DNA from: Acd1 sp049973945
Lineage (GTDB): Archaea > Thermoproteota > Thermoprotei_A > Sulfolobales > Sulfolobaceae
NCBI GenBank assembly: GCA_049973945.1
Contig: JBMFJH010000005.1
Coordinates: 1 to 64,000 of the forward strand
Direction: 5' to 3'
Length of the DNA: 64,000 bases
Shown: in pieces, positions 1 to 7,979 of the stretch
Layout of the letters: each line of letters starts with the position of its first letter
Position numbering within the stretch: position 1 is the first letter of the stretch
Notes under the pieces: model-generated
Seen by the model: the letters and a program-made list of their open reading frames with translations, nothing else
What the model was told of the DNA's origin: nothing
The model's database searches: none
Translations under genes and position numbers: made by a program

Positions 1-726
1 GGAGAGGAGGAGGTACGCGAAGAAGAGGGAGAGGAGCCCCGATATAAATATCCCGTCGAAAGTGCCCGCCCCTCCTATGCTCAGCAGAGGCGGATTAGTC
101 CTCTCCAAGTCCTTCAGGTGTAGCAGGTCGGCCCCGATGAGGGCTCCCAGAACCGCGCCGGAATAGGCTAAGGCTGGGATCAAGTAGGGGGAACCAGGCG
201 AAACTAGGAAGGAAATCAGGAGACTCACTAGTGGGGGGATAACGGGGCTCATGACGATCCCCAGCCCTGGGACTGGCTTCGAGGCGTAGTAGGAGACTAG
301 GGCGGTTACCCCAACGACTAGAGCGGAAAGGGGGAGGAGCTTGGGCCCCAAGACCCCGAAGATCAGCCATAGGGACAAGCTCACGGGGATCACCGCACCC
401 CCGACGTTCACCGCCACCCTGCTCTTGTTCTCCACGACCCTTATCGTGGGGATGAAGTATGGGATGCCGAGCACGTAGACCACGTCCACTCCGGGGACTG
501 CTACTTTCGCCACCCTCTCGTGGACCACGACGTTCACCGGGGACAGGGCGAGGCTCAGAATGGAGACGTAAAAGGCCAGGGCTATGGCCAAGTCCCTCGG
601 GATGCCGTACTGGGCGAAAAGGGTCCCGAAGTAGCCTACGCCGAATAACAGCAGGAGGAGCCCTAGGAAGGCGTAGAACGGGAGCATTATCAGCCTGAAC
701 GGCAGGGCTATTACGACTCTCCCCAC
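1..726 (-). CDS. DUF1614 family membrane protein (partial, runs off left edge)
   Basis: The reverse strand is open without a stop from a GTG at 726 to base 1, giving 242 visible residues. The product is strongly hydrophobic with several predicted membrane helices. It contains a segment reading GAGTFDGIFISGLLSLFF, which matches the conserved acidic/Gly region near the C-terminus of DUF1614 integral membrane proteins. Family function is unknown. The GTG lies inside the last codons of the upstream nucleotidyltransferase gene, so the two are probably co-transcribed. An internal ATG at about 690 is possible, but the residues before it (VGRVVIALPFRLI) look like a genuine family N-terminus. The C-terminus is outside the window. 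Confidence 0.8.
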   Translation of the reverse strand, partial: MGRVVIALPFRLIMLPFYAFLGLLLLLFGVGYFGTLFAQYGIPRDLAIALAFYVSILSLALSPVNVVVHERVAKVAVPGVDVVYVLGIPYFIPTIRVVENKSRVAVNVGGAVIPVSLSLWLIFGVLGPKLLPLSALVVGVTALVSYYASKPVPGLGIVMSPVIPPLVSLLISFLVSPGSPYLIPALAYSGAVLGALIGADLLHLKDLERTNPPLLSIGGAGTFDGIFISGLLSLFFAYLLLS

Positions 727-1214
727 AAGTCCCTGACGAACTCCATGCATTTATTCTTAGCCAAAGCGTAGTCGGCGAAGGTGTTAACGTTGAGGACGGG
801 CTCGGGACTCTCGACAGAGGAGTAGTCGCTGAGGTCTTCCCCCCTCCAGAGGCTCACCCCGACGAACTCTCCCCTGTAAGTTAATGAGCAGATGGCCGAC
901 TCGCACTGCCTAACCAGCGCCTCGACCGAGGCCCTCTTAACCAGGGAGTCCGCTGGCAGAACCAGGCTAGGGTATCCCACAGCTCTCACCGCCTCGAGCA
1001 CGTCGCTCTCGTAGCCCTTGCCGGGAGTAATCACCTTGGGGAGGCCCGACATGAGAAGGGGGGACCAGGGGGTCACAGCAAGGTAGACCTCCTCGGCGAA
1101 ATCCCTCGCAAGCCTGTAGGAGAAGTAGAACAGGGGGAAGCCGCAGACCTCGGCTAAGGGCTTGAGCGGGGTGAACCTCGTCCCCCTCCCCCCTGCCATG
1201 ACGACGGCCTTCAT
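711..1214 (-). CDS. cobY: CobY/MobA-like nucleotidyltransferase
   Basis: This is a 167-aa protein that opens with the nucleotidyltransferase signature MAGGRGTRF followed by TPLKPLAEVCGFPL, the NTP-binding loop and the Lys-Pro motif of the MobA/CobY group. Archaeal CobY is a GTP:adenosylcobinamide-phosphate guanylyltransferase in cobalamin salvage and has about this length, so that is the best specific guess. A general NTP-transferase role cannot be excluded. Start ATG at 1214. It is divergent from the ABC exporter genes at 1256 and overlaps the downstream DUF1614 gene. Confidence 0.65.
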   Translation of the reverse strand: MKAVVMAGGRGTRFTPLKPLAEVCGFPLFYFSYRLARDFAEEVYLAVTPWSPLLMSGLPKVITPGKGYESDVLEAVRAVGYPSLVLPADSLVKRASVEALVRQCESAICSLTYRGEFVGVSLWRGEDLSDYSSVESPEPVLNVNTFADYALAKNKCMEFVRDLWGES

Positions 1215-1255
1215 AATGAGCTAAGGTTTATTCCTTACAACTCCCTTTAGACCTC

Positions 1256-1987
1256 ATGCTTGCCATCGAGGCCAAAGACCTGAGGAAGGTCTACAGGGGC
1301 AACGTCGAGGCGTTGCGGGGAGTCAGTTTCGAGGTCTACAAGGGGGAGATATTCTCCTTCCTCGGCCCCAACGGCGCGGGGAAGACCACCACCGTCAGGA
1401 TCCTGAGCTGTGTCACCAAGCCTTCATCTGGTCACGCAGTGGTCGAGGGCTTCAGAGTCCCCGAGCAGTGCGAGGAGGTGAGGAAGATAGTCAGCGTAGT
1501 CCCCCAGGAGTTCAACGGCTTCAGCGACCTCACGGTTTACGACAACGTGGCTTACTTCGCCTCCCTTTACGGCACTGAGAGGAAAGTGGACGACGTCATC
1601 GAGTCCCTCGGTTTAAAGGAATACGCCCACACGAAGTTCAAGAAGCTCTCGGGGGGCTACAAGAGGAGGGTCGCCATAGCGAGCGCGCTCGTCACCGAGC
1701 CTAAGGTCGTCTTCCTCGACGAGCCCACCGTTGGCTTAGACCCGAAGGCCAGGAGGCAGCTCTGGGAGGTCATAAAGTCGCTCAAGGACAGGGGGATAAC
1801 GACTTTCCTGACGACGCATTACTTGGACGAGGCGGAGAAGCTCAGCGACAGGGTGGCGGTGCTCTACAACGGGGCTCTGGTCAAGGTCTCTACCCCGGAC
1901 AAGCTGAAGGAGGAGTTCGCCAAGGAGACCCTGGAGGAGGCCTACCTGAAGCTGGTGGAGGAGTTGGAGAATGAGGAGGGTGCTTAG
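1256..1987 (+). CDS. ABC transporter ATP-binding protein (DrrA type)
   Basis: This 243-aa cytoplasmic ATPase has Walker A GPNGAGKT at residues 37-44, the Q-loop VPQE near residue 82, the ABC signature LSGGY at 131-135, and Walker B VVFLDEP at 151-157 followed by a TTH switch histidine. The pattern matches the ABC-2 exporter ATPases of the DrrA/NatA type. It overlaps the start of the permease gene by 17 bases, so the two form a translationally coupled operon that encodes an exporter. The substrate cannot be read from the sequence. Start ATG at 1256. Confidence 0.92.
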   Translation: MLAIEAKDLRKVYRGNVEALRGVSFEVYKGEIFSFLGPNGAGKTTTVRILSCVTKPSSGHAVVEGFRVPEQCEEVRKIVSVVPQEFNGFSDLTVYDNVAYFASLYGTERKVDDVIESLGLKEYAHTKFKKLSGGYKRRVAIASALVTEPKVVFLDEPTVGLDPKARRQLWEVIKSLKDRGITTFLTTHYLDEAEKLSDRVAVLYNGALVKVSTPDKLKEEFAKETLEEAYLKLVEELENEEGA

Positions 1988-2963
1988 GACTTCCCTGGCG
2001 ATTATTAAGGACAATCTGAGCAGCCCGGTGGCGGTCTTCTTCGTGCTCGCCTTCCCGATACTGCTGGCCCTGACGTTCGCCGAGGGCTTCGGGGGTTTGG
2101 CCTCCTCGTTAGTCGTTCCGGTCTACGTCGCCGGGTTTAAGGCCCAGGAGATTGCCCAGGCCCTCAACACAACAGGGCTCTTCATGGTCAGCCTGGGGGG
2201 CAACGAAAGCGTCACCGTTTCGGGCGGAGTGTTCGTCAACTCGACCCCTACCGGCGTCGTCATCTACTACCCTCCCTACGCCGAGCGTTACGTCCCCGTG
2301 ATCGAGTACTCCGTGGCCCAGGCCCTCTACCACCCCAGCGTCCAGTTCCAGCTAGTGAGGGCGCACTCCTACTACTCCTACCAGGCCTACGTCCTGTCAG
2401 GCACTATCGGGGCGATGGTCATGAGCAACGGGGTCTTCGGGGTGACCGGGGTGGCCGCGACCTACTACAGGGACAAGCTCATCGAGAGGCTGGCCGCCTC
2501 TCCCCTGAAGGACTACGAGTGGGCACTATCGCTCATGATCTACGAGGTCGTGATTTCCTTCGCCTCCGCCCTAGCCGTGGCCATTGCAGGACTAGCGATA
2601 GGGATCCCCCTGAACGCGAGCCTCTCCCTGGCGGCCTTCATAGTCGTCGGCACCTTCATCTTCGCGGGCCTGGGGGCGATAATCATGGGCCTAACCCCGA
2701 AGGACAGGCCGTTCATAGCCAACACGGCCGCGACGGCGATAGCGTTCCCCCTGATGTTCGCCAGCAACTCGTTCTACCCGAGCTACGTAGTCCCGATGCC
2801 CTTCAGGCTCTTCGTCGAGTACCAGCCCCTGTCGCTCTTCAACGACGTCCTTAGGTCTGTGACCCTGGGGACTCCCGTCGCGGAGAACGTGGTCTTGGGC
2901 GTCGTGGTCTCGGGGCTCGTCATGCTGGGCCTGGGGATGAAAATGCTGAGGCTGAGGGAATAA
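1971..2963 (+). CDS. ABC-2 type transporter permease
   Basis: This 330-aa membrane protein has an N-terminal helix (about residues 20-45), a large external loop, and five C-terminal hydrophobic segments, the layout of ABC-2 permeases such as DrrB. The segment before helix 3 (RDKLIERLAASPLKDYEW) is the typical cytoplasmic coupling region of this family. It pairs with the overlapping upstream ATPase. The start ATG lies within the last codons of the ATPase gene. Substrate unknown; lipids or drugs are usual for the family. Confidence 0.88.
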   Translation: MRRVLRTSLAIIKDNLSSPVAVFFVLAFPILLALTFAEGFGGLASSLVVPVYVAGFKAQEIAQALNTTGLFMVSLGGNESVTVSGGVFVNSTPTGVVIYYPPYAERYVPVIEYSVAQALYHPSVQFQLVRAHSYYSYQAYVLSGTIGAMVMSNGVFGVTGVAATYYRDKLIERLAASPLKDYEWALSLMIYEVVISFASALAVAIAGLAIGIPLNASLSLAAFIVVGTFIFAGLGAIIMGLTPKDRPFIANTAATAIAFPLMFASNSFYPSYVVPMPFRLFVEYQPLSLFNDVLRSVTLGTPVAENVVLGVVVSGLVMLGLGMKMLRLRE

Positions 2964-3009
2964 AAATAGGGGACTGATTTGTAGGTTCGTCCCTCCGGCC
3001 CTTACCCCG

Positions 3010-3804
3010 TTAGACTTTCGGCCTCTGGGCCCTTTCCTCTGCGGATACTGCCCAGTAGGGCTTCGTGTTCGTCAGGAAAGCTGTCACTCCCTCCCTCGTA
3101 TCGCGCGTCATCAGCTGCTCCTTTAGCTCCTCGAAGGCGGCTTCCAACAGCTGGTAGTACCTCCTGTACAGGTGCTTCCTCATCTTGGCTATCGAGCTGG
3201 GGGCCATCTGTCTGGCCTTCCCAACCACGCCCTGCACCGCCTTGACTGGGTCGGTCTCCTCGGTGACCTCGTCCACCAGGCCGACCTGCTTGGCCTGCTC
3301 GGCGTTCAGGACTTCCCCGAGGAAGGCCATCCTCCTCGTGGCCGCCCAGCCTATCCTCTCCGGCCCCATGGTCAGAAGGACTGGAGGGTAGACGCCCAGC
3401 CTCCCCCCGGGTGCGGCGAACCTGGAGTCCTTGTGGGCGATGACGTAGTCCATCGCGAGGAGCATCTCCATCGAGGCCCCGTACGCGACCCCCCTCGCGT
3501 AGCCTATGACGAACTTGTCCACGGTGAAGAGCTTCAGGTATATCTCCTTCATCATGTTGAAGAAGCGGTCGGTGAACTCCTTCGAGTTCACCGCGCGGTA
3601 CAGCTCGTTGACGTCGGCCCCCGCGCCGAGGTTGTCGCCGGCCCCGTGGACTACCACGAACCTCACGTTCGGGTTCCTGTCAAGCATGGTCAGGGCGTCC
3701 ACGAAGTTCACCATGAACTCGCTCGTGACTAGGTTGTAGGTGCCCCCCGTGTCTATCGCGATGAACCCGATGTCGTCGACTATCTGAATTGTTATGCCGT
3801 ACAC
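3010..3804 (-). CDS. Enoyl-CoA hydratase/isomerase (crotonase) family protein
   Basis: This 264-aa protein has the crotonase fold signatures: an oxyanion-hole loop near GAGADVNEL, a second one near GVAYGASMEM, and the C-terminal helical trimerisation region. It would act on an acyl-CoA thioester. The two glutamates that activate water in classical enoyl-CoA hydratases seem to be missing: the stretch after AAPGGRLGV has no Glu at the first site and the later site carries a hydrophobic residue. It may therefore be an isomerase, a C-C lyase or a hydrolase instead of a hydratase. Start GTG at 3804, divergent from the dehydrogenase at 3838. Confidence 0.8.
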   Translation of the reverse strand: MYGITIQIVDDIGFIAIDTGGTYNLVTSEFMVNFVDALTMLDRNPNVRFVVVHGAGDNLGAGADVNELYRAVNSKEFTDRFFNMMKEIYLKLFTVDKFVIGYARGVAYGASMEMLLAMDYVIAHKDSRFAAPGGRLGVYPPVLLTMGPERIGWAATRRMAFLGEVLNAEQAKQVGLVDEVTEETDPVKAVQGVVGKARQMAPSSIAKMRKHLYRRYYQLLEAAFEELKEQLMTRDTREGVTAFLTNTKPYWAVSAEERAQRPKV

Positions 3805-3837
3805 GTGGTTATCTTATTTAACCGAGTTTAAAAGCGA

Positions 3838-4713
3838 ATGGCGGCCATGAAGGTCGGACTAGCCGGTCTGGGCGTGATGGGCTGGTGGATTGCGGCCAAC
3901 CTAAGGAGGGCGGGCCACCTGACGGTCGTGTACAACAGGACGAGGGAGAAGGCGGTCAAGTTCTCCAGGGAATATAACGTCGAGGTCGCCGAGACCCCTA
4001 GGGAGCTGTTCCGAAAGGCGGACATGGTGATTACGATGCTGAGCGACAGCGACGCAGTGAGCTCATTCGTCTCCTCGGTTCTCGACGACGTGAGGGGGAA
4101 GACTCTCGTGGACATGAGCACGATCCATCCGAGCGTCTCGGTCAGGCTGGCCAGAGAGGTAGAATCTAGGGGTGGGAGGATGTACGACGCGCCGGTCATA
4201 GGGACTTCCGTCTTCGCCCAGCAGGCCAAGCTCACCGTGCTCTTGGGAGGGCCGAAGGATGGCAGGGAGGAGGTGGAGGGCGTCCTGAAGGCCACGGCGC
4301 AGGCGGTGATATACGTCGGCCCCAACGGCTCTGGCCTGTACGCGAAGCTCGTGAACAACCTCATGGTAGGCGTTTACGTCTCCGCCCTTGCAGAGGCCCT
4401 GGAGTTCGGCCTCAGGGCCGGGCTCGACCACCAGATCATCATCGACGTCCTCAGCAAGTACACCAGCGCCAGCCCAACCACGGCCGGGCTGAAGCTACCC
4501 AAGATGCTCAGCGGGGACTACTCGGTTCAGTTCGCCACGAAGCACATGAGGAAGGACTTGGAGATCATTCAGGACGAGGCGAAGGCTTTGAAAGCCCCGA
4601 CCATCCTATCGTCCCTGGCCCTGCAACTCTACAGGATAGCCGAGAACTCGGGCTACGGAGAGCTCGACTACTCCTCCGTCAAGGAAGTGATTTCCAGGAG
4701 GAGCGTCAAGTGA
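3838..4713 (+). CDS. Beta-hydroxyacid dehydrogenase, 3-hydroxyisobutyrate dehydrogenase family
   Basis: The 291-aa product has an N-terminal Rossmann nucleotide-binding motif GLAGLGVMG and the family substrate motif DAPVIGTSVFAQQAKL with its Gly-rich end. The catalytic lysine lies in YAKLVNNLM near residue 170. These enzymes oxidise short beta-hydroxy acids, or reduce semialdehydes, with NAD(P). Adjacency to a divergent crotonase suggests organic-acid or branched-chain metabolism, which is inference. ATG at 3838 is used; an in-frame ATG at 3847 (MKVGLAG) is equally plausible. The last codons overlap the convergent DUF2203 gene. Confidence 0.88.
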   Translation: MAAMKVGLAGLGVMGWWIAANLRRAGHLTVVYNRTREKAVKFSREYNVEVAETPRELFRKADMVITMLSDSDAVSSFVSSVLDDVRGKTLVDMSTIHPSVSVRLAREVESRGGRMYDAPVIGTSVFAQQAKLTVLLGGPKDGREEVEGVLKATAQAVIYVGPNGSGLYAKLVNNLMVGVYVSALAEALEFGLRAGLDHQIIIDVLSKYTSASPTTAGLKLPKMLSGDYSVQFATKHMRKDLEIIQDEAKALKAPTILSSLALQLYRIAENSGYGELDYSSVKEVISRRSVK

Positions 4714-5077
4714 GCGGTAGGATCTCCGTCTTCTCCGTTATCCTCTTCCTCCCTGCGAAGCCGTCCTCAGCGAAGTGGTAGTACATCACGTCCGGCTCGT
4801 CTACCTTCCAGCACAGGTAGGCGCTCCTCGACTCGACTATCGCTGGGAAGTCGAAGAGGCCCAGTTCGAGGTCCCTGATTATCACCCCCATGCTCGTTAT
4901 CCTCCTAACTATCTTGTCGACCCTCCTGACGTATTCCGAGAGGGCGTCCTTGTTGCCGTTGAGGAGGGCCTCCTCTATTTCCCTCCTGAGCCTGAGGTAC
5001 TCGGCGTGTAGCTCCTTGAGCTCCGGCAGGAGTTCCCTGGCGGACTTCAGGTCGAAATAGGGGTACTCGGGCTCCAT
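4706..5077 (-). CDS. DUF2203 family protein
   Basis: This 123-aa protein has a helical N-terminal half rich in Glu/Arg and a conserved C-terminal half. It contains IRDLELGLFDFPA, a Tyr-Leu-Cys-Trp strand and the segment EDGFAGRKRI, which together are the signature of DUF2203. The family is widespread in bacteria and archaea with no assigned function. It is convergent with the dehydrogenase, overlapping by 8 bases. Start ATG at 5077. Confidence 0.85.
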   Translation of the reverse strand: MEPEYPYFDLKSARELLPELKELHAEYLRLRREIEEALLNGNKDALSEYVRRVDKIVRRITSMGVIIRDLELGLFDFPAIVESRSAYLCWKVDEPDVMYYHFAEDGFAGRKRITEKTEILPLT

Positions 5078-5219
5078 GGTTTCGATCTCCTAAGACGTCC
5101 TTGGAAACCGTGGGATATAAGCCAGATATAGTGTCGGGTCACGGAAGCGTATATGCGACTTCGTCGGGGGACCGGTTTGAAGGCGTAAATTATTAAGGGG
5201 CCGGGACGTGACACTCAGA

Positions 5220-5230
5220 AATATAAATTT
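5220..5230 (+). promoter_or_regulatory. TATA box of the surface-protein gene
   Basis: The box AATATAAATTT ends 23 bp before the ATG at 5253. That is the expected spacing for a leaderless archaeal transcript and supports the chosen start. Confidence 0.7.
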
Positions 5231-5252
5231 TCCTAATTGACACCTGGCTCGT

Positions 5253-7010
5253 ATGAAGACCGGGAAAATAGTCTCGGCGTCTCTAGTCTTCCTCTTCCTC
5301 GCCTCTGTGGCCTTAACTGTGCCGTTCGCCGTTAAGGCGGGCAACGCCCCCGCCACAGTATATTACAGCTATTACACGACCTCGCTCACCTCTGTCAGTG
5401 GCGGTATGGGAGGAGGTTTCGGGGCCAAGTTAAGCGCCCCCAGCCTCGTACACTACGTAGTGGTTCAGGTCAACGGGACGACTAACACGAGCGGAAAGAA
5501 GGTGTCGATACAAGCGACGGAGCACGTTTACGACTATCTCTTGATTTCTAAGGGAGCGAAGTCGGTGAGCGGCGACTTAGCCGTGACTTCGAAGGGCAAC
5601 TGGCTGTTCGTCTCTTCGGACGTCCCCTACCTCGCAGAGGTGGTGGTGAAGACGGCCGGGAAGGCCTATTTAGCGTGGGCCGGCCTGACTAACGGTTCGG
5701 CGAGTTTCCAAGTCCCCGCGTACATTAACGGCAGCGCGGAGGTAGACTTCGTCTTCCTGAACGGGTCTAGCTACTACGTTGTGTCGACGACGGTGAAGGA
5801 GGGCGGCTCGGCTACGGTGCAAGTTACTGCCCAACTGCAAGACTTAGTGGTGCACTCGTTCAAGGCCGTCACCAAGACGAAGACCATCGTGGCCGACGAG
5901 CCGAGGAGGTACGCCCCGTACAGGTATAACGTCGAGGCTAACGGCACGGTTTACTCCGGAGCTGAGGGTTACGCGGTGACTAAGGCCTATTGGAAAGGGA
6001 CTCTCGTGCCAGCGATTGTCTGGAGGTCTAACGGGCACGTCCAGCACGAGGTGGTTTCCTTCTACGGCGTGAACGGGACTCTCGTGGGCTACGTGTACAT
6101 ATTCTACCTGAACGTCACTGTAGGCGGTTCCCACGCCAAGCACACGTCTACGGTCTCAATGTTAGTGATAGTCGACCTGCACGGCGAGTTCGTCAAGCCC
6201 GAGTACGAGGGGACGGCCTTCGTTAGGGGCCAGCCCGCCGTGATTATAGTTGGGAAGAACGGGAGCGTCGAGAGCACCGCCAACGTCACCCTGTCACACG
6301 AGGTCTACGTCGAGGGACGCCACGGCGCTATCGTCTGGGTGGAGGTCAACGGTACTCAGAGCGTTGTCGTAGTGTTCAAGGGCAACACGACGGCCAACGT
6401 GACGGTGGTGAAGCCCAAGAGCGTTAACGTCACGGCAGTCAATTACGCGGGGGCAACGCACAAGGCCACAGAAGTGATGGTGCAGAAAGTCAGCGGGGTC
6501 ATGACGTTCAACGTCACGGCCAACGGCACTGTCGTGGCCGTCCTGAAGAAGTTGCCGAACGGGAGCTTGGCTGAGGTCAACTCGAGTAGCTACTTCATGG
6601 CTAACGGTAAGGTCATAGTGGTCGACGACCCGACGACTACCTATTACGTGGTCTACGACCAGACCGTGACGACCACCACCACTACGAGTACGACTACGTC
6701 GACCACGAGCATGACCACCACCACTACGAGTACCACGACCAGTACAACAACAGCGACGACTACGACCACAACTAGCACGCAGTCCACGAGTACGACGACT
6801 ACGACCACTACCACCTCGGCGACTACTACGCAAACTACCAGTCCCGCTACGACTACGTCGACCGCCTCTACGAGCTCCACCGTCAGCCCGGCCCAGTCGA
6901 CCCAGGGCCCGGCCCAGCAGGGCATGAGCGACGGGGCTGTGCTGGCCGCCGCGGCCGTCATAATAATCGTGGTAATAGCCGCTGCCGTGCTGTTCATGAG
7001 GAGGAAGTGA
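5253..7010 (+). CDS. Secreted, membrane-anchored surface protein with Thr-rich stalk
   Basis: This 585-aa product starts with a signal peptide (hydrophobic residues about 8-28 ending near VKAGNA). It continues as a beta-rich ectodomain with many N-glycosylation sequons (NGT, NGS, NVT). Residues about 470-550 are almost only Thr and Ser, a mucin-like, probably O-glycosylated stalk. A C-terminal membrane helix (AAAVIIIVVIAAAVLF) and a basic MRRK tail follow. This is the architecture of archaeal cell-surface proteins anchored by the C-terminus. I recognise no enzymatic domain. Repeated ACG/ACT/ACC codons make the stalk a low-complexity stretch prone to length variation. A second surface protein follows downstream. 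Confidence 0.75.
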   Translation: MKTGKIVSASLVFLFLASVALTVPFAVKAGNAPATVYYSYYTTSLTSVSGGMGGGFGAKLSAPSLVHYVVVQVNGTTNTSGKKVSIQATEHVYDYLLISKGAKSVSGDLAVTSKGNWLFVSSDVPYLAEVVVKTAGKAYLAWAGLTNGSASFQVPAYINGSAEVDFVFLNGSSYYVVSTTVKEGGSATVQVTAQLQDLVVHSFKAVTKTKTIVADEPRRYAPYRYNVEANGTVYSGAEGYAVTKAYWKGTLVPAIVWRSNGHVQHEVVSFYGVNGTLVGYVYIFYLNVTVGGSHAKHTSTVSMLVIVDLHGEFVKPEYEGTAFVRGQPAVIIVGKNGSVESTANVTLSHEVYVEGRHGAIVWVEVNGTQSVVVVFKGNTTANVTVVKPKSVNVTAVNYAGATHKATEVMVQKVSGVMTFNVTANGTVVAVLKKLPNGSLAEVNSSSYFMANGKVIVVDDPTTTYYVVYDQTVTTTTTTSTTTSTTSMTTTTTSTTTSTTTATTTTTTSTQSTSTTTTTTTTSATTTQTTSPATTTSTASTSSTVSPAQSTQGPAQQGMSDGAVLAAAAVIIIVVIAAAVLFMRRK

Positions 7011-7056
7011 TCTTCCCCTTTTTTCCCGACCTAACGGCCCAGTTCCATTCAAACAA

Positions 7057-7064
7057 TATAATTC
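7057..7064 (+). promoter_or_regulatory. Probable TATA box deciding the start of the next gene
   Basis: An AATATAAT element lies about 25 bp upstream of a GTG at 7085. It argues for a leaderless GTG start there and against the earlier in-frame ATG at 7007, which overlaps the preceding stop codon. Confidence 0.5.
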
Positions 7065-7084
7065 GTCTTTCGACATTTCACGCC

Positions 7085-7894
7085 GTGAAGGAGAGCACGA
7101 AGGCCCTCCTTTACTTCGTAGTCGCCATTTTACTGACGCTGTTGCTGTTGCTGGTCTACCTCAACGCGGGGCAGATAGAGTCCCTGCTGTCGAAGACAGT
7201 TAAGCCGGTTCAGCAGAACGCCGCGACAGTGCTTACCACGAGTCCCGCTCAGCTGAACCTGACCAACCAGTCCTACCGCTTCCCCCCTATGAAGGTGAGT
7301 TACGACGTGTACACGGGACAGAAGGGCTACTCGGGCCTGCCCTCCTACTTCGCCGTGACGACCGGGAGAGTCGTCGTCTCTGCGATCGGGACGGGGGAGG
7401 GTAGCTTATTAATCAACGTCGTCAACGGCTCGGGCTACCCCTTAATCGCCTTTTCGGGGGGCAAGGTCTACGTGGGGGACTACGGGGACTGGGGCTTCAG
7501 CCGGCTCGGCAAGGGGGCCGTTATAATCAAGGGCGACTACGGGGCCCTCGCCTACCCCGTGAACGGCTCAGTCCTCAACGTCACTCTGGTCGAGGGCTTC
7601 GACGCTACCACCAGCTCCTTCTACCTTAGGGCTTACGTGAACGGGACTTTCCTCGGCGAGCTGGTCTCCAACTACCCGCCAGGCCTCTTCCGCCTGTCGG
7701 AGCAGTTCGTCTCAGGCAACTCGAACCTCTTCGGCTCCAAGCTCGGAGGGTTTAAGGGCCTCATCTCTGAGATAGTCGTGAGGGACGGGCTGGAGAAGGC
7801 GGTGATTTACGTACAGTCTGGGCTGATCCAGGCCCAAGGGGTTTGGGCCTCCTTGAACGGCACTTCCTATTCCTTGGTGGCGGTGAACGCTTGA
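7085..7894 (+). CDS. N-terminally anchored exported protein, possibly LamG-like fold
   Basis: From the GTG at 7085 the product is 269 aa: a short basic start (MKESTK), one membrane helix (LLYFVVAILLTLLLLLVYL), then an external domain with several sequons. The region with FYLRAYVNGTFLGEL followed later by GLISEIVVRDG resembles the end of concanavalin-like/LamG domains, where a strand-turn-strand reads xVNGxxxG and is followed by IdEvxIxdr. That assignment is inference from pattern only. It could be a surface lectin or adhesin. The frame stays open upstream to an ATG at 7007, but promoter spacing favours 7085. Confidence 0.65.
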   Translation: MKESTKALLYFVVAILLTLLLLLVYLNAGQIESLLSKTVKPVQQNAATVLTTSPAQLNLTNQSYRFPPMKVSYDVYTGQKGYSGLPSYFAVTTGRVVVSAIGTGEGSLLINVVNGSGYPLIAFSGGKVYVGDYGDWGFSRLGKGAVIIKGDYGALAYPVNGSVLNVTLVEGFDATTSSFYLRAYVNGTFLGELVSNYPPGLFRLSEQFVSGNSNLFGSKLGGFKGLISEIVVRDGLEKAVIYVQSGLIQAQGVWASLNGTSYSLVAVNA

Positions 7895-7979
7895 GGCCCT
7901 CATCTCGCCGCCTCAACGAATTTTTTACCTCAACGAGATCCTTTCCCCAGGTGACGGAGAAATTCTGAAGGACGCGTTC

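Noticed and set aside
6294..7076. Long reverse-strand frames opposite the Thr-rich stalk
   Set aside because: Low-complexity mirror of the ACN codons of the surface protein; no family features.
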